Origin: Streptomyces sp. APSN-46.1
GTDB lineage: Bacteria; Actinomycetota; Actinomycetes; Streptomycetales; Streptomycetaceae
Assembly (NCBI RefSeq): GCF_022815725.1
Contig: NZ_JALGRF010000003.1
Location: 372,001-436,000 of the forward strand
Reading direction: 5' to 3'
Length of the DNA stretch: 64,000 nt
Shown here: positions 7,536 to 14,560 of the stretch, piece after piece
Layout: each line of letters begins with the position of its first letter
Numbering within the stretch: position 1 is the first letter of the stretch
Made by a program: the position numbers and the translations under genes
The notes under the pieces: model-generated
The model's input: the letters and a program-made list of their open reading frames with translations, nothing else
Databases searched by the model: none
Told to the model about the DNA's origin: nothing

Positions 7536-8633
7536 TCAGTGCTTGCCGAAGTACATGAGCTCCCACAGGGCCGGTGCGTCCAGGCGCTCGGGAACCGTGC
7601 CGGGGGTGAGGTGTTCGACGCTGACCTGGCCGGTGAACCGCAGGTAGGCGCCGTTGAACCCGGCGACTGTGGCCAGCAGGCGCTTGGGTCCCTTGAGGGA
7701 CTCGATCATTCGGTCCTGGACGATCGTGGACTGGCGGCGGAAGGTCACCCGGTAACGGTCACCGCCGGCCTGGGTGGCGTCGTAGTCGTAGACGCCGGTG
7801 TTGGCGACGGGCTTGCCGGTGACCGGGTCGATCTGCTCGTCACTCTTGGTGAAGCGGACCAGTGAGCCCTCGTCGGCGAGAATCTTGCCGTTCTTGGCGA
7901 GTACGAAGATCGGGACCTCGGCGGAGTCGAACTTCTTTGCCGCGGTGATGTACGAGGCGATCACCGTGTACGGGCCTGCTTCTGCGCGCATCCAGTACCA
8001 GTGGTGCATGAGGCGGGCCATGTCGGCGTCGCCCCAGTTGTGGTCGTGGTAGCCGGTGCCGGTCCGGGTCTCGGTGACGCCGTCGAGGGTCAGCGTCGCC
8101 TCCACCGTGCCCTGCGGTACGGACGGTAGCCAGGCGAAGTACTTCTGCTTGTCCCCGTCGCCGAAGAGGATGTGCCCGGTCTCGGGACGCCAGGCGGGGA
8201 CCTGCCCGGTCAGGGTGACATCGGCGGTGATGCCGTCGAGGTCCACGTGAATGCGGTAGGTGTGCAGGTCGCCGGCGAAGGTGTTCTTCCCGATCCGCAG
8301 GTCGCACCGGTCGGTGGCGAAGGAGAAGTCGTCGGGGTGCGGCTTCGAGGTGTGCTCGATGCGGGTGCCGTCTGGCCGGTTGAGTTCGAAGGTGACGACC
8401 GGTGCCGCGGGCTGGTTGACGCCCTTGGCGCTGCGGAAGTCCTTGGCCATGAAGTTGATCACCAGGGTGGAGCCGTCGTCGAGGACGTAGTCGGAGTACC
8501 ACCACTCGAAGGTGCCAGGGCCGCCCGGGGCGGAGAAGCCGTCCTCCCACTGGGCGATATCGCCCTTGGCCAGGCCGAGGCGCTGGTAATCGGCGGGCTT
8601 GTCCGCCATGCGGCACGGTCCGGTACGGGGCAT
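7536..8633 (-). CDS. CrtC/AttH-type lipocalin-like hydratase or isomerase
   Basis: The 365-residue protein (ATG at 8633, GAGG upstream; an ATG at 8609 is an alternative) carries the EWWYSDYVLDDGSTLVINF opening of the CrtC lipocalin-like family. It also has a second half with GTGYHDHNWGD and HHWYWMRAEAG, conserved in that family. Members hydrate or isomerise lipid-like substrates such as carotenoids. No signal peptide is evident. Being first in an operon with an oxidoreductase and a TetR regulator suggests a small catabolic or detoxification unit for a hydrophobic compound. The precise substrate cannot be read from sequence. Confidence 0.75.
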   Translation of the reverse strand: MPRTGPCRMADKPADYQRLGLAKGDIAQWEDGFSAPGGPGTFEWWYSDYVLDDGSTLVINFMAKDFRSAKGVNQPAAPVVTFELNRPDGTRIEHTSKPHPDDFSFATDRCDLRIGKNTFAGDLHTYRIHVDLDGITADVTLTGQVPAWRPETGHILFGDGDKQKYFAWLPSVPQGTVEATLTLDGVTETRTGTGYHDHNWGDADMARLMHHWYWMRAEAGPYTVIASYITAAKKFDSAEVPIFVLAKNGKILADEGSLVRFTKSDEQIDPVTGKPVANTGVYDYDATQAGGDRYRVTFRRQSTIVQDRMIESLKGPKRLLATVAGFNGAYLRFTGQVSVEHLTPGTVPERLDAPALWELMYFGKH

Positions 8634-8705
8634 GGTCTGCGCCTCACTGTCAGGCGACATGCGGCGTGCACGTCGATTACGGGTCCTCGGTCGGTCACCC
8701 CCGAT

Positions 8706-8727
8706 CCCATTAATGGGCAACTGTCAA
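8706..8727 (-). promoter_or_regulatory. candidate promoter with TetR-type palindrome
   Basis: On the minus strand a TTGACA (8727-8722) is followed after a few bases by the perfect 12-bp palindrome CCCATTAATGGG (8706-8717), upstream of the lipocalin-like gene. The palindrome sits where a repressor would block the promoter and stands out as AT-rich in this GC-rich window. The TetR gene at the end of the same unit is the obvious candidate ligand. Confidence 0.5.
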
Positions 8728-8939
8728 TTAAAAGCAAGTCGGGACCACGGCCACCCTGAGCGAACGGCCACCGCCCGAGCCGGCGTCGCGATCGGCGAGG
8801 CCCGCACGCCGGAGGCCATCCCGCGGGCGCAGCCCTGTCGGGGCTACGCCAGGCCTCGCGGGAAACCCCGGGTCCTTGGTGGCGCCGCGCCTGGTCACCG
8901 ACACCCTCGCCCGGCAGCATGAGCTCTCACGGCAGGCGC

Positions 8940-9170
8940 GTGCCCCAGTCGTGCCCTTAAGGGCAGTAAACAGCGGTCAAAATCGGCGCACAGAAGCTGT
9001 CCGGACGGGGGCCGTCCGGACGGAAAACAGCAGGTCAGAAGCCATGCGGCCCACCCGCGCGTCACAGATTCCCAAGCTAATAGCGCGGGTTGGATTCCCG
9101 TCATCCGCTCAATGACAAAGCCGCAGGTCACAGACCTGGGGCTTGTTTGTTGTCTAGCCCCTTCCAGGTG
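8940..9170. repeat. integration scar 1: integrase tail, tRNA-Gly 3' fragment, hairpin
   Basis: Bases 8940-8980 match the recurring CGTGCCCTTAAGGG/AACAGCGGTCA block that reads as an integrase 3' end on the minus strand. At 9067-9110 lies the 3' half of a tRNA (CCCAAGCTAATAGC, a GCGGG T-stem, acceptor CATCCGC), here with one T-loop change (GGTTGGATT). A CAGGTC-ACA-GACCTG hairpin follows at about 9123-9140. No 5' half of the tRNA is present, so this is an attachment-site remnant and not a functional tRNA gene. Confidence 0.7.
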
Positions 9171-9216
9171 CCGCGCGCCACTTCCGTGCCACTTCCCGGC
9201 TCACGTCACCTATGAC

Positions 9217-9229
9217 AACTATGAGAGTT
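9217..9229 (+). promoter_or_regulatory. candidate operator of the antitoxin gene
   Basis: An AACT-ATGAG-AGTT inverted repeat inside an AT-rich patch (TATGACAACTATGAGAGTTA) ends 17 bases before the antitoxin start. Phd/YefM antitoxins typically bind such short palindromes at their own promoters, so autoregulation is likely. Confidence 0.45.
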
Positions 9230-9246
9230 ACCTTACGCTGGAGGCC

Positions 9247-9441
9247 ATGGAGACGAAGACGTATACAACCATCGACCTTCGCAAGGGGATGGGAGAGATC
9301 CTTGACCGGACCCGGATCGCCGGTGAGGCCGCGGCCATCACCCGCAAAGGGAAGACCGTCGCCTACCTGGTGCCTACCGAATGGTTCGAGCAAATGACCG
9401 GTCGGCAGCGGCCACACGAGGCCCAGCAGGACGCGGCCTGA
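9247..9441 (+). CDS. Phd/YefM-type antitoxin
   Basis: The 64-residue product reads METKTYTTIDLRKGMGEILD followed by AAAITRKGKTVAYLVPTEWF, the standard Phd/YefM fold: a strand-helix DNA-binding start and an RKGKxVAyLVP core, then a short charged tail that would neutralise a toxin. The ATG at 9247 has GGAGG very close upstream. It is followed 25 bases later by a DUF6247 gene and a possible toxin gene, so the three probably form one toxin-antitoxin operon. Confidence 0.8.
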   Translation: METKTYTTIDLRKGMGEILDRTRIAGEAAAITRKGKTVAYLVPTEWFEQMTGRQRPHEAQQDAA

Positions 9442-9466
9442 CCCTCCACTCCAAGGAGCCCGAACC

Positions 9467-9832
9467 ATGCCCGCCCATGCACTCCACTTTGAGCAGTACG
9501 AGGGGGAACCCCGGCGGTTGCCGCCCATGCCCGAACGAACCCCCCAGGCGCTCCGGTTGGCAATCCAAGAGCACGCTCCGCACCTCCTCCCAGACTTCGA
9601 AGCCCACTGGAAGCGCGTCATCGGCAACGCCTTCAGCGTCACCCCGGTGCCTGCCTTCATGCGCCTGTGGTGGACCCAGTACGCCATAGCGCGAGATCCC
9701 GTCCTCGACTCCCATATGCGCGATCTCGAAGCTCGCGCCGCCAAGTCCGAAGACCCCGGTGAGTCCTTGCGGCTCCTGGAGGAATACAGCCGTCTTCGGC
9801 ACGAAGCCGGCGAGAGGGAGCCCGGCGAGTGA
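9467..9832 (+). CDS. DUF6247 family protein
   Basis: The 121-residue protein has the features I associate with DUF6247: LPPMPERTPQALRLAIQEHA at residues about 18-37, a tryptophan-containing helix (RLWWTQYAIARDPVLD), and a long C-terminal helix. A second, divergent member is at 42281-42658, and each overlaps by four bases a downstream gene for a ~100-residue possible toxin. The function of DUF6247 is not established to my knowledge. The repeated pairing suggests an accessory antitoxin or adaptor role. Confidence 0.7.
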   Translation: MPAHALHFEQYEGEPRRLPPMPERTPQALRLAIQEHAPHLLPDFEAHWKRVIGNAFSVTPVPAFMRLWWTQYAIARDPVLDSHMRDLEARAAKSEDPGESLRLLEEYSRLRHEAGEREPGE

Positions 9833-10152
9833 ACGACGAACCACCCCGGCCACCCTGGCAGATGGACTGGACGAAGCAGGCACAGCATGCCTTCCAGAAC
9901 ATGCCCGCCGAAGGCAGCGACCTGATCATGAGTGCCCGCGCGGAGCTGGTCACGGCCGAGGACCCGTATTTCCGGGGAATCGACGCCGATGCCGCGCTTC
10001 CGCATTGGATGACCGTCCGGCCGCTCGCCTCCACCAATCCCGGCGGCCCCCACATCGTGGACCTGGCCGGCGGACGCGGCTGGCTCATCTACACCTTCAT
10101 ACGCCGCCACGCCGAACCACAGATCGTTGTCACCGAAGCCTTTTGGGCCTGA
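9829..10152 (+). CDS. possible RelE/ParE-like toxin
   Basis: The GTG at 9829 overlaps the stop of the DUF6247 gene (GTGA), implying translational coupling. The 107-residue product ends with strands LPHWMTVRPLASTN, PHIVDLAGGRGWLIYTFIRR and PQIVVTEAFWA, a layout compatible with a small RelE/ParE-type fold. I cannot point to a defined set of catalytic residues. Its place behind a Phd-type antitoxin and a DUF6247 gene makes a toxin role plausible but unproven. Confidence 0.5.
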   Translation: MNDEPPRPPWQMDWTKQAQHAFQNMPAEGSDLIMSARAELVTAEDPYFRGIDADAALPHWMTVRPLASTNPGGPHIVDLAGGRGWLIYTFIRRHAEPQIVVTEAFWA

Positions 10153-10213
10153 TCCGGCATCACCGCAGCGCCTGAACCACGGGTGCCATCCGCTCTGGTG
10201 CTTCTACTGGAGG

Positions 10214-10440
10214 CCGTGCCACAACGTGCCAGTCGGACCGGTATCGAGCGGTCAACAGCGGTTTCCCAAGGGGCGCACACATGACGCCGTCACAGAACGA
10301 TTCCCCAGGTCAGTGGCTACGCGAACCCTCAAGTGCCGGGTGATTCCCAAGCTTATAGCGCGGGTTCGATTCCCGTCATCCGCTCTTGAACGAACGCCCA
10401 GGTCTGTGACCTGGGCCTTCTTCGTTGTCTAGACCTGCTC
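10214..10440. repeat. integration scar 2: integrase tail, tRNA-Gly 3' fragment, terminator
   Basis: Bases 10214-10262 match the integrase-tail block (CGTGCCAGT and GGTCAACAGCGGT). Bases 10342-10385 are a 44-nt tRNA-Gly(CCC)-like 3' half (CCCAAGCTTATAGC, GCGGGTTCGATTCCCGT, CATCCGC). At 10396-10416 a nine-pair hairpin with a TGT loop followed by CTTCTTCGTT looks like the tRNA gene's own terminator carried along. The 5' half of the tRNA is absent. The rest of the interval 10153-10526 has no gene. Confidence 0.75.
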
Positions 10441-10526
10441 ACGAGTCCCGGACCACTTGCCACCACTTGGCCCCTGCTGGGCCTGCTCGGCGGCCTTCTG
10501 CCGAGCAGGCCTGCATCGCGCGGCGG

Positions 10527-10931
10527 CTACGACCGGGTGCCGGTGCGCTCCGACAAGCGGGTGGACAGCACCTGGCCCAGCGCCAGCACGCTCAGGCCGA
10601 ACATCAGGATGCCCAGGGGGACATGGAGCGACGGCATGTGCGCGATGCCCAGCACCACCTGCACCGAAGCGAGCACGAGGAAGCCGGACGCGTACAGGAT
10701 GGGGCGGGGTGACCCGCCGCCCGGCCGCCACGCCAGGATCGCGGCGAGCACGTACAGCATCGACGCGCCGTACATCACCTTCGATCCGGCGTCGTGCAGT
10801 ACGTAGCCGTGGGGCGAGGACAGCAGCATTCCGGCGGTGACCGCCTGGAAGAAGAGGGCCAACGTCTGCATGGCTATCGCGACCTGCGGGAACGTGACTC
10901 TGCCCTGTACTGCCGTCGTCTGTGTGGCCAT
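10527..10931 (-). CDS. four-helix membrane protein divergent from an ECF41 sigma gene
   Basis: The 134-residue product has four hydrophobic segments (around 18-40, 51-68, 78-97 and 104-121) with short loops and a basic end, so it is an integral membrane protein. The ATG at 10931 faces the ECF41 gene across about 170 bases. ECF41 sigma factors usually control just one adjacent gene or operon, so this protein is the natural target. I do not recognise a family with known chemistry. Confidence 0.6.
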   Translation of the reverse strand: MATQTTAVQGRVTFPQVAIAMQTLALFFQAVTAGMLLSSPHGYVLHDAGSKVMYGASMLYVLAAILAWRPGGGSPRPILYASGFLVLASVQVVLGIAHMPSLHVPLGILMFGLSVLALGQVLSTRLSERTGTRS

Positions 10932-11024
10932 GACCCGGTCCCCTCTTCTGCCTCGCGGCGGTGGATCAGTAGTGTCTCGGTGGTCCGACGACGCAGCTCC
11001 TCGAAATGTGAGGCGAAGCGCCGA

Positions 11025-11051
11025 CCTCACACTCCGGTGCGGTGTTTCGTC
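11025..11051 (+). promoter_or_regulatory. candidate ECF41-type promoter
   Basis: CCTCACA at 11025-11031 and CGTC at 11048-11051 are separated by 16 bases. This resembles the TGTCACA-n16-CGTC signature described for ECF41 autoregulated promoters. It lies about 50 bases before the sigma-factor gene, fitting positive autoregulation. Confidence 0.4.
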
Positions 11052-11102
11052 GAAGTGTCGAGAGCGGAATCGGACGAGAAGAACCAAGGAGCGGTCGCAA
11101 CC

Positions 11103-12056
11103 ATGAGCACCCCATCCGAGCCAGGGCACGAACGGTCCGAGCCGGGCCTGAGCGCTGTCGTCGACGAGCGGCGCCAGCTGATCAATCTCGCCTACCGGCT
11201 GCTCGGTTCGCTGGCCGAGGCCGAGGACGCCGTGCAGGAGACCTACACCCGCTGGTACGCGATGTCGCGCCAACGGCAGGAGGCCATCGAGTCTCCCGGT
11301 GCCTGGCTGACGACGGTGGCCAGCCGCATCTGCCTGGACATGCTCGGCTCGGCGCGGGCCCGGCGCGAGCGCTACGTCGGCGCATGGATACCCGAGCCGC
11401 TGCCCGACCGTACGGAGTGGTTCAGCGGACCGGCGAGCGGCGGCAGGACCGAGCCGGCCGACCCCGCCGACCGGGTCACCCTGGACGAGTCGGTGAACAT
11501 GGCCTTCCTCGTCGTGCTGGAGTCGATGACGCCGGCCGAACGCGTGGCGTTCATCCTGCACGACGTCTTCCGGTATCCCTTCGCCGAAGTCGCCGAGATC
11601 GTCGGCCGGACGCCCGCGGCCTGCCGGCAGCTGGCGTCCTCGGCCCGTCGGCGTATCGGCGCCGCGCAGGCTCCGGCGGCTGCGACGGCCGGGCAGGCCG
11701 GTCTGGTGCGGGATTTCAAGGAGGCGTGGGAGGCCAAGGACATCAAGGCCCTCATCGACCTCCTCGACCCCGGCGCCACGATGACCGCCGACGGCGGCGG
11801 CATGGTCGGCACCGTCCTGCGCCCGGTCGAGGGCAGCGAGCGCATCGCCCAGTACCTGATCCACATCGCCGACAAAGCCCCTGGGCTGACGCTCCTCGAG
11901 CGGACGGTCAACGGCCAGCCCGGCCTGGTCGCCCAGCACGCCGGCGTCACCGTCACCGTGGCGGCATTCAGCCTCACCGGCGGCCGCATCACTCGCATCT
12001 GGGCGGTCCGCAACCCGGAGAAACTCCGTCCGTGGACCGAGAACGGACAGAGCTGA
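11103..12056 (+). CDS. ECF41-family RNA polymerase sigma factor (SigJ-like)
   Basis: The 317-residue protein has sigma-70 region 2 (INLAYRLLGSLAEAEDAVQE, about residues 25-90), the interdomain WIPEP motif (usually WLPEP), region 4 (SMTPAERVAFILHDVFRYPF, about 140-190) and a C-terminal SnoaL-like extension with DGGGMVG. This architecture defines ECF41 sigma factors, whose C-terminal extension modulates activity instead of a classical anti-sigma factor. The ATG at 11103 follows AAGGAG. The divergent membrane-protein gene is its likely target. Two further members of the family lie at 21.9 and 43 kb. Confidence 0.92.
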   Translation: MSTPSEPGHERSEPGLSAVVDERRQLINLAYRLLGSLAEAEDAVQETYTRWYAMSRQRQEAIESPGAWLTTVASRICLDMLGSARARRERYVGAWIPEPLPDRTEWFSGPASGGRTEPADPADRVTLDESVNMAFLVVLESMTPAERVAFILHDVFRYPFAEVAEIVGRTPAACRQLASSARRRIGAAQAPAAATAGQAGLVRDFKEAWEAKDIKALIDLLDPGATMTADGGGMVGTVLRPVEGSERIAQYLIHIADKAPGLTLLERTVNGQPGLVAQHAGVTVTVAAFSLTGGRITRIWAVRNPEKLRPWTENGQS

Positions 12057-12358
12057 CCCGGCGCCATGAATTCGGTGACGCACCACAGGTCTGGCTCGGG
12101 TCCTCCCTCGCCTTCACCACTCAGGCCCGTCGACCGGACCTGGCCCCACAAGCACCCCTGACACGCGGCCGCGCCCGGCTGATCGCGGGTACGGGCCCGG
12201 CTGGGTCCGGGCCTGCGTCCCGTGCGTCACCTCCGTCGAGCAGCTCCGCTTGGGGTCCGCTTGCGGGAGCAATTCCAGGCGACAGCGGCCCTACCGGCGG
12301 CGCAATTCGCAGGCGTTCCGGGCGACTCACACTCCTCCTGAGGCACCAACATGAGGGG
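12057..12358. other. gene-free spacer
   Basis: No supported gene. The sequence is GC-rich, without clear repeats except that its end runs into the next integrase-tail scar. It may be the degraded interior of a lost integrative element. Confidence 0.4.
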
Positions 12359-12564
12359 CGTGCCCCAACCGTGCCCTTAGGGGCGGTCAACAGCGGTCAG
12401 AACCGGAGCACGGATAGGCCCCGATAGAAGCCCAGCAGGGCCGATTTTCGCAGGTCAGGAGCCATGCGAGAACGTTCCGCGCATAGATTCCCAAGCTTAT
12501 AGCGCGGGTTCGATTCCCGTCATCCGCTCTTGAAAGAAGGCCCAGGTCAACGACCTGGGCCTTC
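12359..12564. repeat. integration scar 3: integrase tail, tRNA-Gly 3' fragment, terminator
   Basis: Bases 12359-12400 carry the CGTGCCCTTAGGGGCGGTCA integrase-tail block. Bases 12486-12529 are identical over 44 nt to the tRNA-Gly 3' fragment at 10342-10385. A 13-pair perfect hairpin with an AAC loop at 12536-12564, followed by T-rich bases, is the accompanying terminator. The upstream 5' half of the tRNA is missing. Confidence 0.78.
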
Positions 12565-12726
12565 TTCATTGTCTAGACCTCTCGGGCCTCGCCGCGCCCT
12601 GCGCGTAGCCGCGCGGAGCGTCCAGCGTCCTGAGTGACGGCAAATGCAAGCGCCATGAGCGAACCGCGGGCCCAGCGTGATCCACGCGTGGGCCCGCGAG
12701 AACGGCTACGACGTGCCGGACCGAGG

Positions 12727-13389
12727 TCAGTGGCTATGGGACGTATGGCCATCCTCCGCCGGCTCGGCGGGTGCCTTGGCCGGGGGATCCTGCTTAACGG
12801 GAGCCTGGTCCGGCTTTGCTGGGGTTCCGGTCGTGGAGCCGTGGTCGTGACTGTGGCCGTCGGAGCCGATGGTGCCGGCGAGGGCGGTCATGCCCAGCCA
12901 GGCGAGGGCCGCGAGGACGACGACGCCGCCCGCGAACGGGGTGACGAGGTGCCGCCAGCGGCCCTTGGAGTCCTTGGCGACGAACGCGACGTACGACATG
13001 AGCAGGCCGATGGGGGTCATCCAGGCGCTGCGCTCGGGGAACTGCTCGAAGTGCTGGATGCCGCCGCCGACCAGGCCGACTCCGAAGGACAGCAGCAGGG
13101 AGAACATGACCAGCGAGACTGCCTGGCTCAGCGCCGGACGCTCCTCGGCCAGCACGAACTCGTTGACGATGGTGCCGAGGAGGAACACGAAGGCGCCGAC
13201 GACGCAGATGATCGCGTACAGCGACGGATTGATCGGGTAGTGGACGACGGCGCCGGCGATGAGGGCGGCGCCCAGGAAGTAGAGCATCTGCCCGCTGTAG
13301 CGAGCCGGGAGTGACTTCTTGTCGAAGGCCGGGCGGCGATGTTTCGAGGCAGGAGTCTGGTGGCGCTCGGGCTCGAGAACGGTGGTCAT
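12727..13389 (-). CDS. multi-helix membrane protein with His-rich tail
   Basis: The 220-residue product starts at the ATG at 13389 (GAAAGGCC upstream) and has about six membrane segments between residues 30 and 175 (for example MLYFLGAALIAGAVV and YAIICVVGAFVFLLG). The C-terminal tail contains two His clusters (GHSHDHG and HTSHSH) separated by Lys/Pro/Ala repeats, a pattern of metal-binding tails. It lies next to a DUF6153 gene and a truncated secreted-protein gene that I associate with copper or metal neighbourhoods. Transport or sensing of a metal is an inference. Confidence 0.6.
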   Translation of the reverse strand: MTTVLEPERHQTPASKHRRPAFDKKSLPARYSGQMLYFLGAALIAGAVVHYPINPSLYAIICVVGAFVFLLGTIVNEFVLAEERPALSQAVSLVMFSLLLSFGVGLVGGGIQHFEQFPERSAWMTPIGLLMSYVAFVAKDSKGRWRHLVTPFAGGVVVLAALAWLGMTALAGTIGSDGHSHDHGSTTGTPAKPDQAPVKQDPPAKAPAEPAEDGHTSHSH

Positions 13390-13476
13390 GCGGGTAAGGC
13401 CTTTCGGATCTTGATGGGTGAGAGCAGGCAGAAGCCGCGCCGGCACCAGTGGTGCGGCGCCACGCTGATGCAGCTC

Positions 13477-13908
13477 TCAGCAGCGCAGGATCGAAAGTCG
13501 GTGCAGGCACGGCGGGTCGCCGGTGCGGCTGATCCAGGAGCGCGCGCGTGCTGCCCAACGCTGGAGGACGCGGTTGGAGAGCCCGCGCCTGATGGCGAAC
13601 GTGAACAGGGCAGCGACGATGCACAGCAGCGCCAGACAGCTCTCTCCGACTCCGCCGTGGTCGCAGGGGGATTCACCGTCCGGGCTGCCCAGTGTTCTGG
13701 TGGTGACATCCCCGGGGGCGACGTCCGAATGAGCGTGCTGAGCCTTGTGTCCCGCGTCGACGAGCGGGAACGCGGCAGCGTGCCCGCTGTGGTCTGGCTG
13801 ATGTGAGGCCAGGACGTGCATCGCGAAGAGGGCAAGCACCACCGCGAGGAGCGTTGCCCGCAGCAACGCTCCCGAGTGGCGGTCGCGACGGACCTTGCCT
13901 GACATCAC
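13477..13908 (-). CDS. DUF6153 family membrane protein
   Basis: The 143-residue product has an N-terminal membrane segment (LLAVVLALFAMHVLASH), a His/Asp-rich loop (HQPDHSGHAA, AGHKAQHAHSD), a cysteine pair around a second membrane segment (SPCDHGGVGESCLALLCIVA) and a C-terminal CLHRLSILRC. This order is typical of DUF6153. The His and Cys content suggests metal handling but the family has no proven function. A GTG at 13908 directly before ATG is used as the start; the ATG is equally possible. Confidence 0.65.
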   Translation of the reverse strand: MMSGKVRRDRHSGALLRATLLAVVLALFAMHVLASHQPDHSGHAAAFPLVDAGHKAQHAHSDVAPGDVTTRTLGSPDGESPCDHGGVGESCLALLCIVAALFTFAIRRGLSNRVLQRWAARARSWISRTGDPPCLHRLSILRC

Positions 13909-14147
13909 GTTTCACGACCGTAGGAGGGCTTGGTAGCGGGAAGGCCAACAGGGCCTTCCACCCGGGACGGGGAGGAAGATAGCACCAGCTGTGAATGTGT
14001 CTGCGCGGCGTCCACAGCCTGGGCCGCACCGTCGCGGTCGTCTTCGAGTTCGGCGGCGGAGAACGAGCAGATGGTCAACAAACTCGCGTCCGCGCCTCCG
14101 CTGGCGGGGGTGCGGGCGCCGCTGTGGAGGCCGGCGCCCGCACGGGT

Positions 14148-14375
14148 TCAGCCGACGCGCAGGGTCATCGCAGCGGTGTGGAGCTTTCCTCCGGTCTGGA
14201 ACTGCAGGAACAGCCGCCAGTTGCCCGCGGTGGGCAGTTCGGCGTGGAAGGTGAGGTCCGGCCCGCCGTTGTTGCCGGTGACCTCGGTGGTGGGGTGGAG
14301 ATGGGCGAACGCCTGGTCGCCTTCGTGGAACGCGGTCAGATGGGCGTAGGTGTCCGACATCAACGCCCAGCGCGG
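14148..14375 (-). pseudogene. C-terminal fragment of a secreted metal-locus protein
   Basis: The last ~65 codons read as the end of a beta-rich secreted or membrane-bound protein (YAHLTAFHEGDQAFAHLHP, LTFHAELPTAGNWRLFLQFQ, ending TLRVG). The sequence before about 14375 no longer resembles the expected upstream domains and no start is seen. It is likely the truncated tail of a 250-300 residue protein that accompanies DUF6153-type genes. It points away from the GH74 gene, which begins 185 bases further on. Confidence 0.5.
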
Positions 14376-14560
14376 TGAAGTTGGCGTCGGCAAGGGTATG
14401 CGGCCGAAGCCTGCGCCTTGGGCCACGAGGTGACCCGAAAAAGTTCCCGGCTCAAGGCAACCCTTTGCGGGGCCTGTGACCACAAGGAGTCGGATCCGGC
14501 CCTTCGGCAGCCGGATCCACCTTTCCTCTGGTGAACGGCATGCAAGGAGAGCACCTCCCC

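Noticed and set aside
12486..12529. Functional tRNA gene
   Set aside because: Only anticodon-loop, T-arm and acceptor 3' sequence are present; the 5' half, D-arm and acceptor 5' strand are missing in all five copies.
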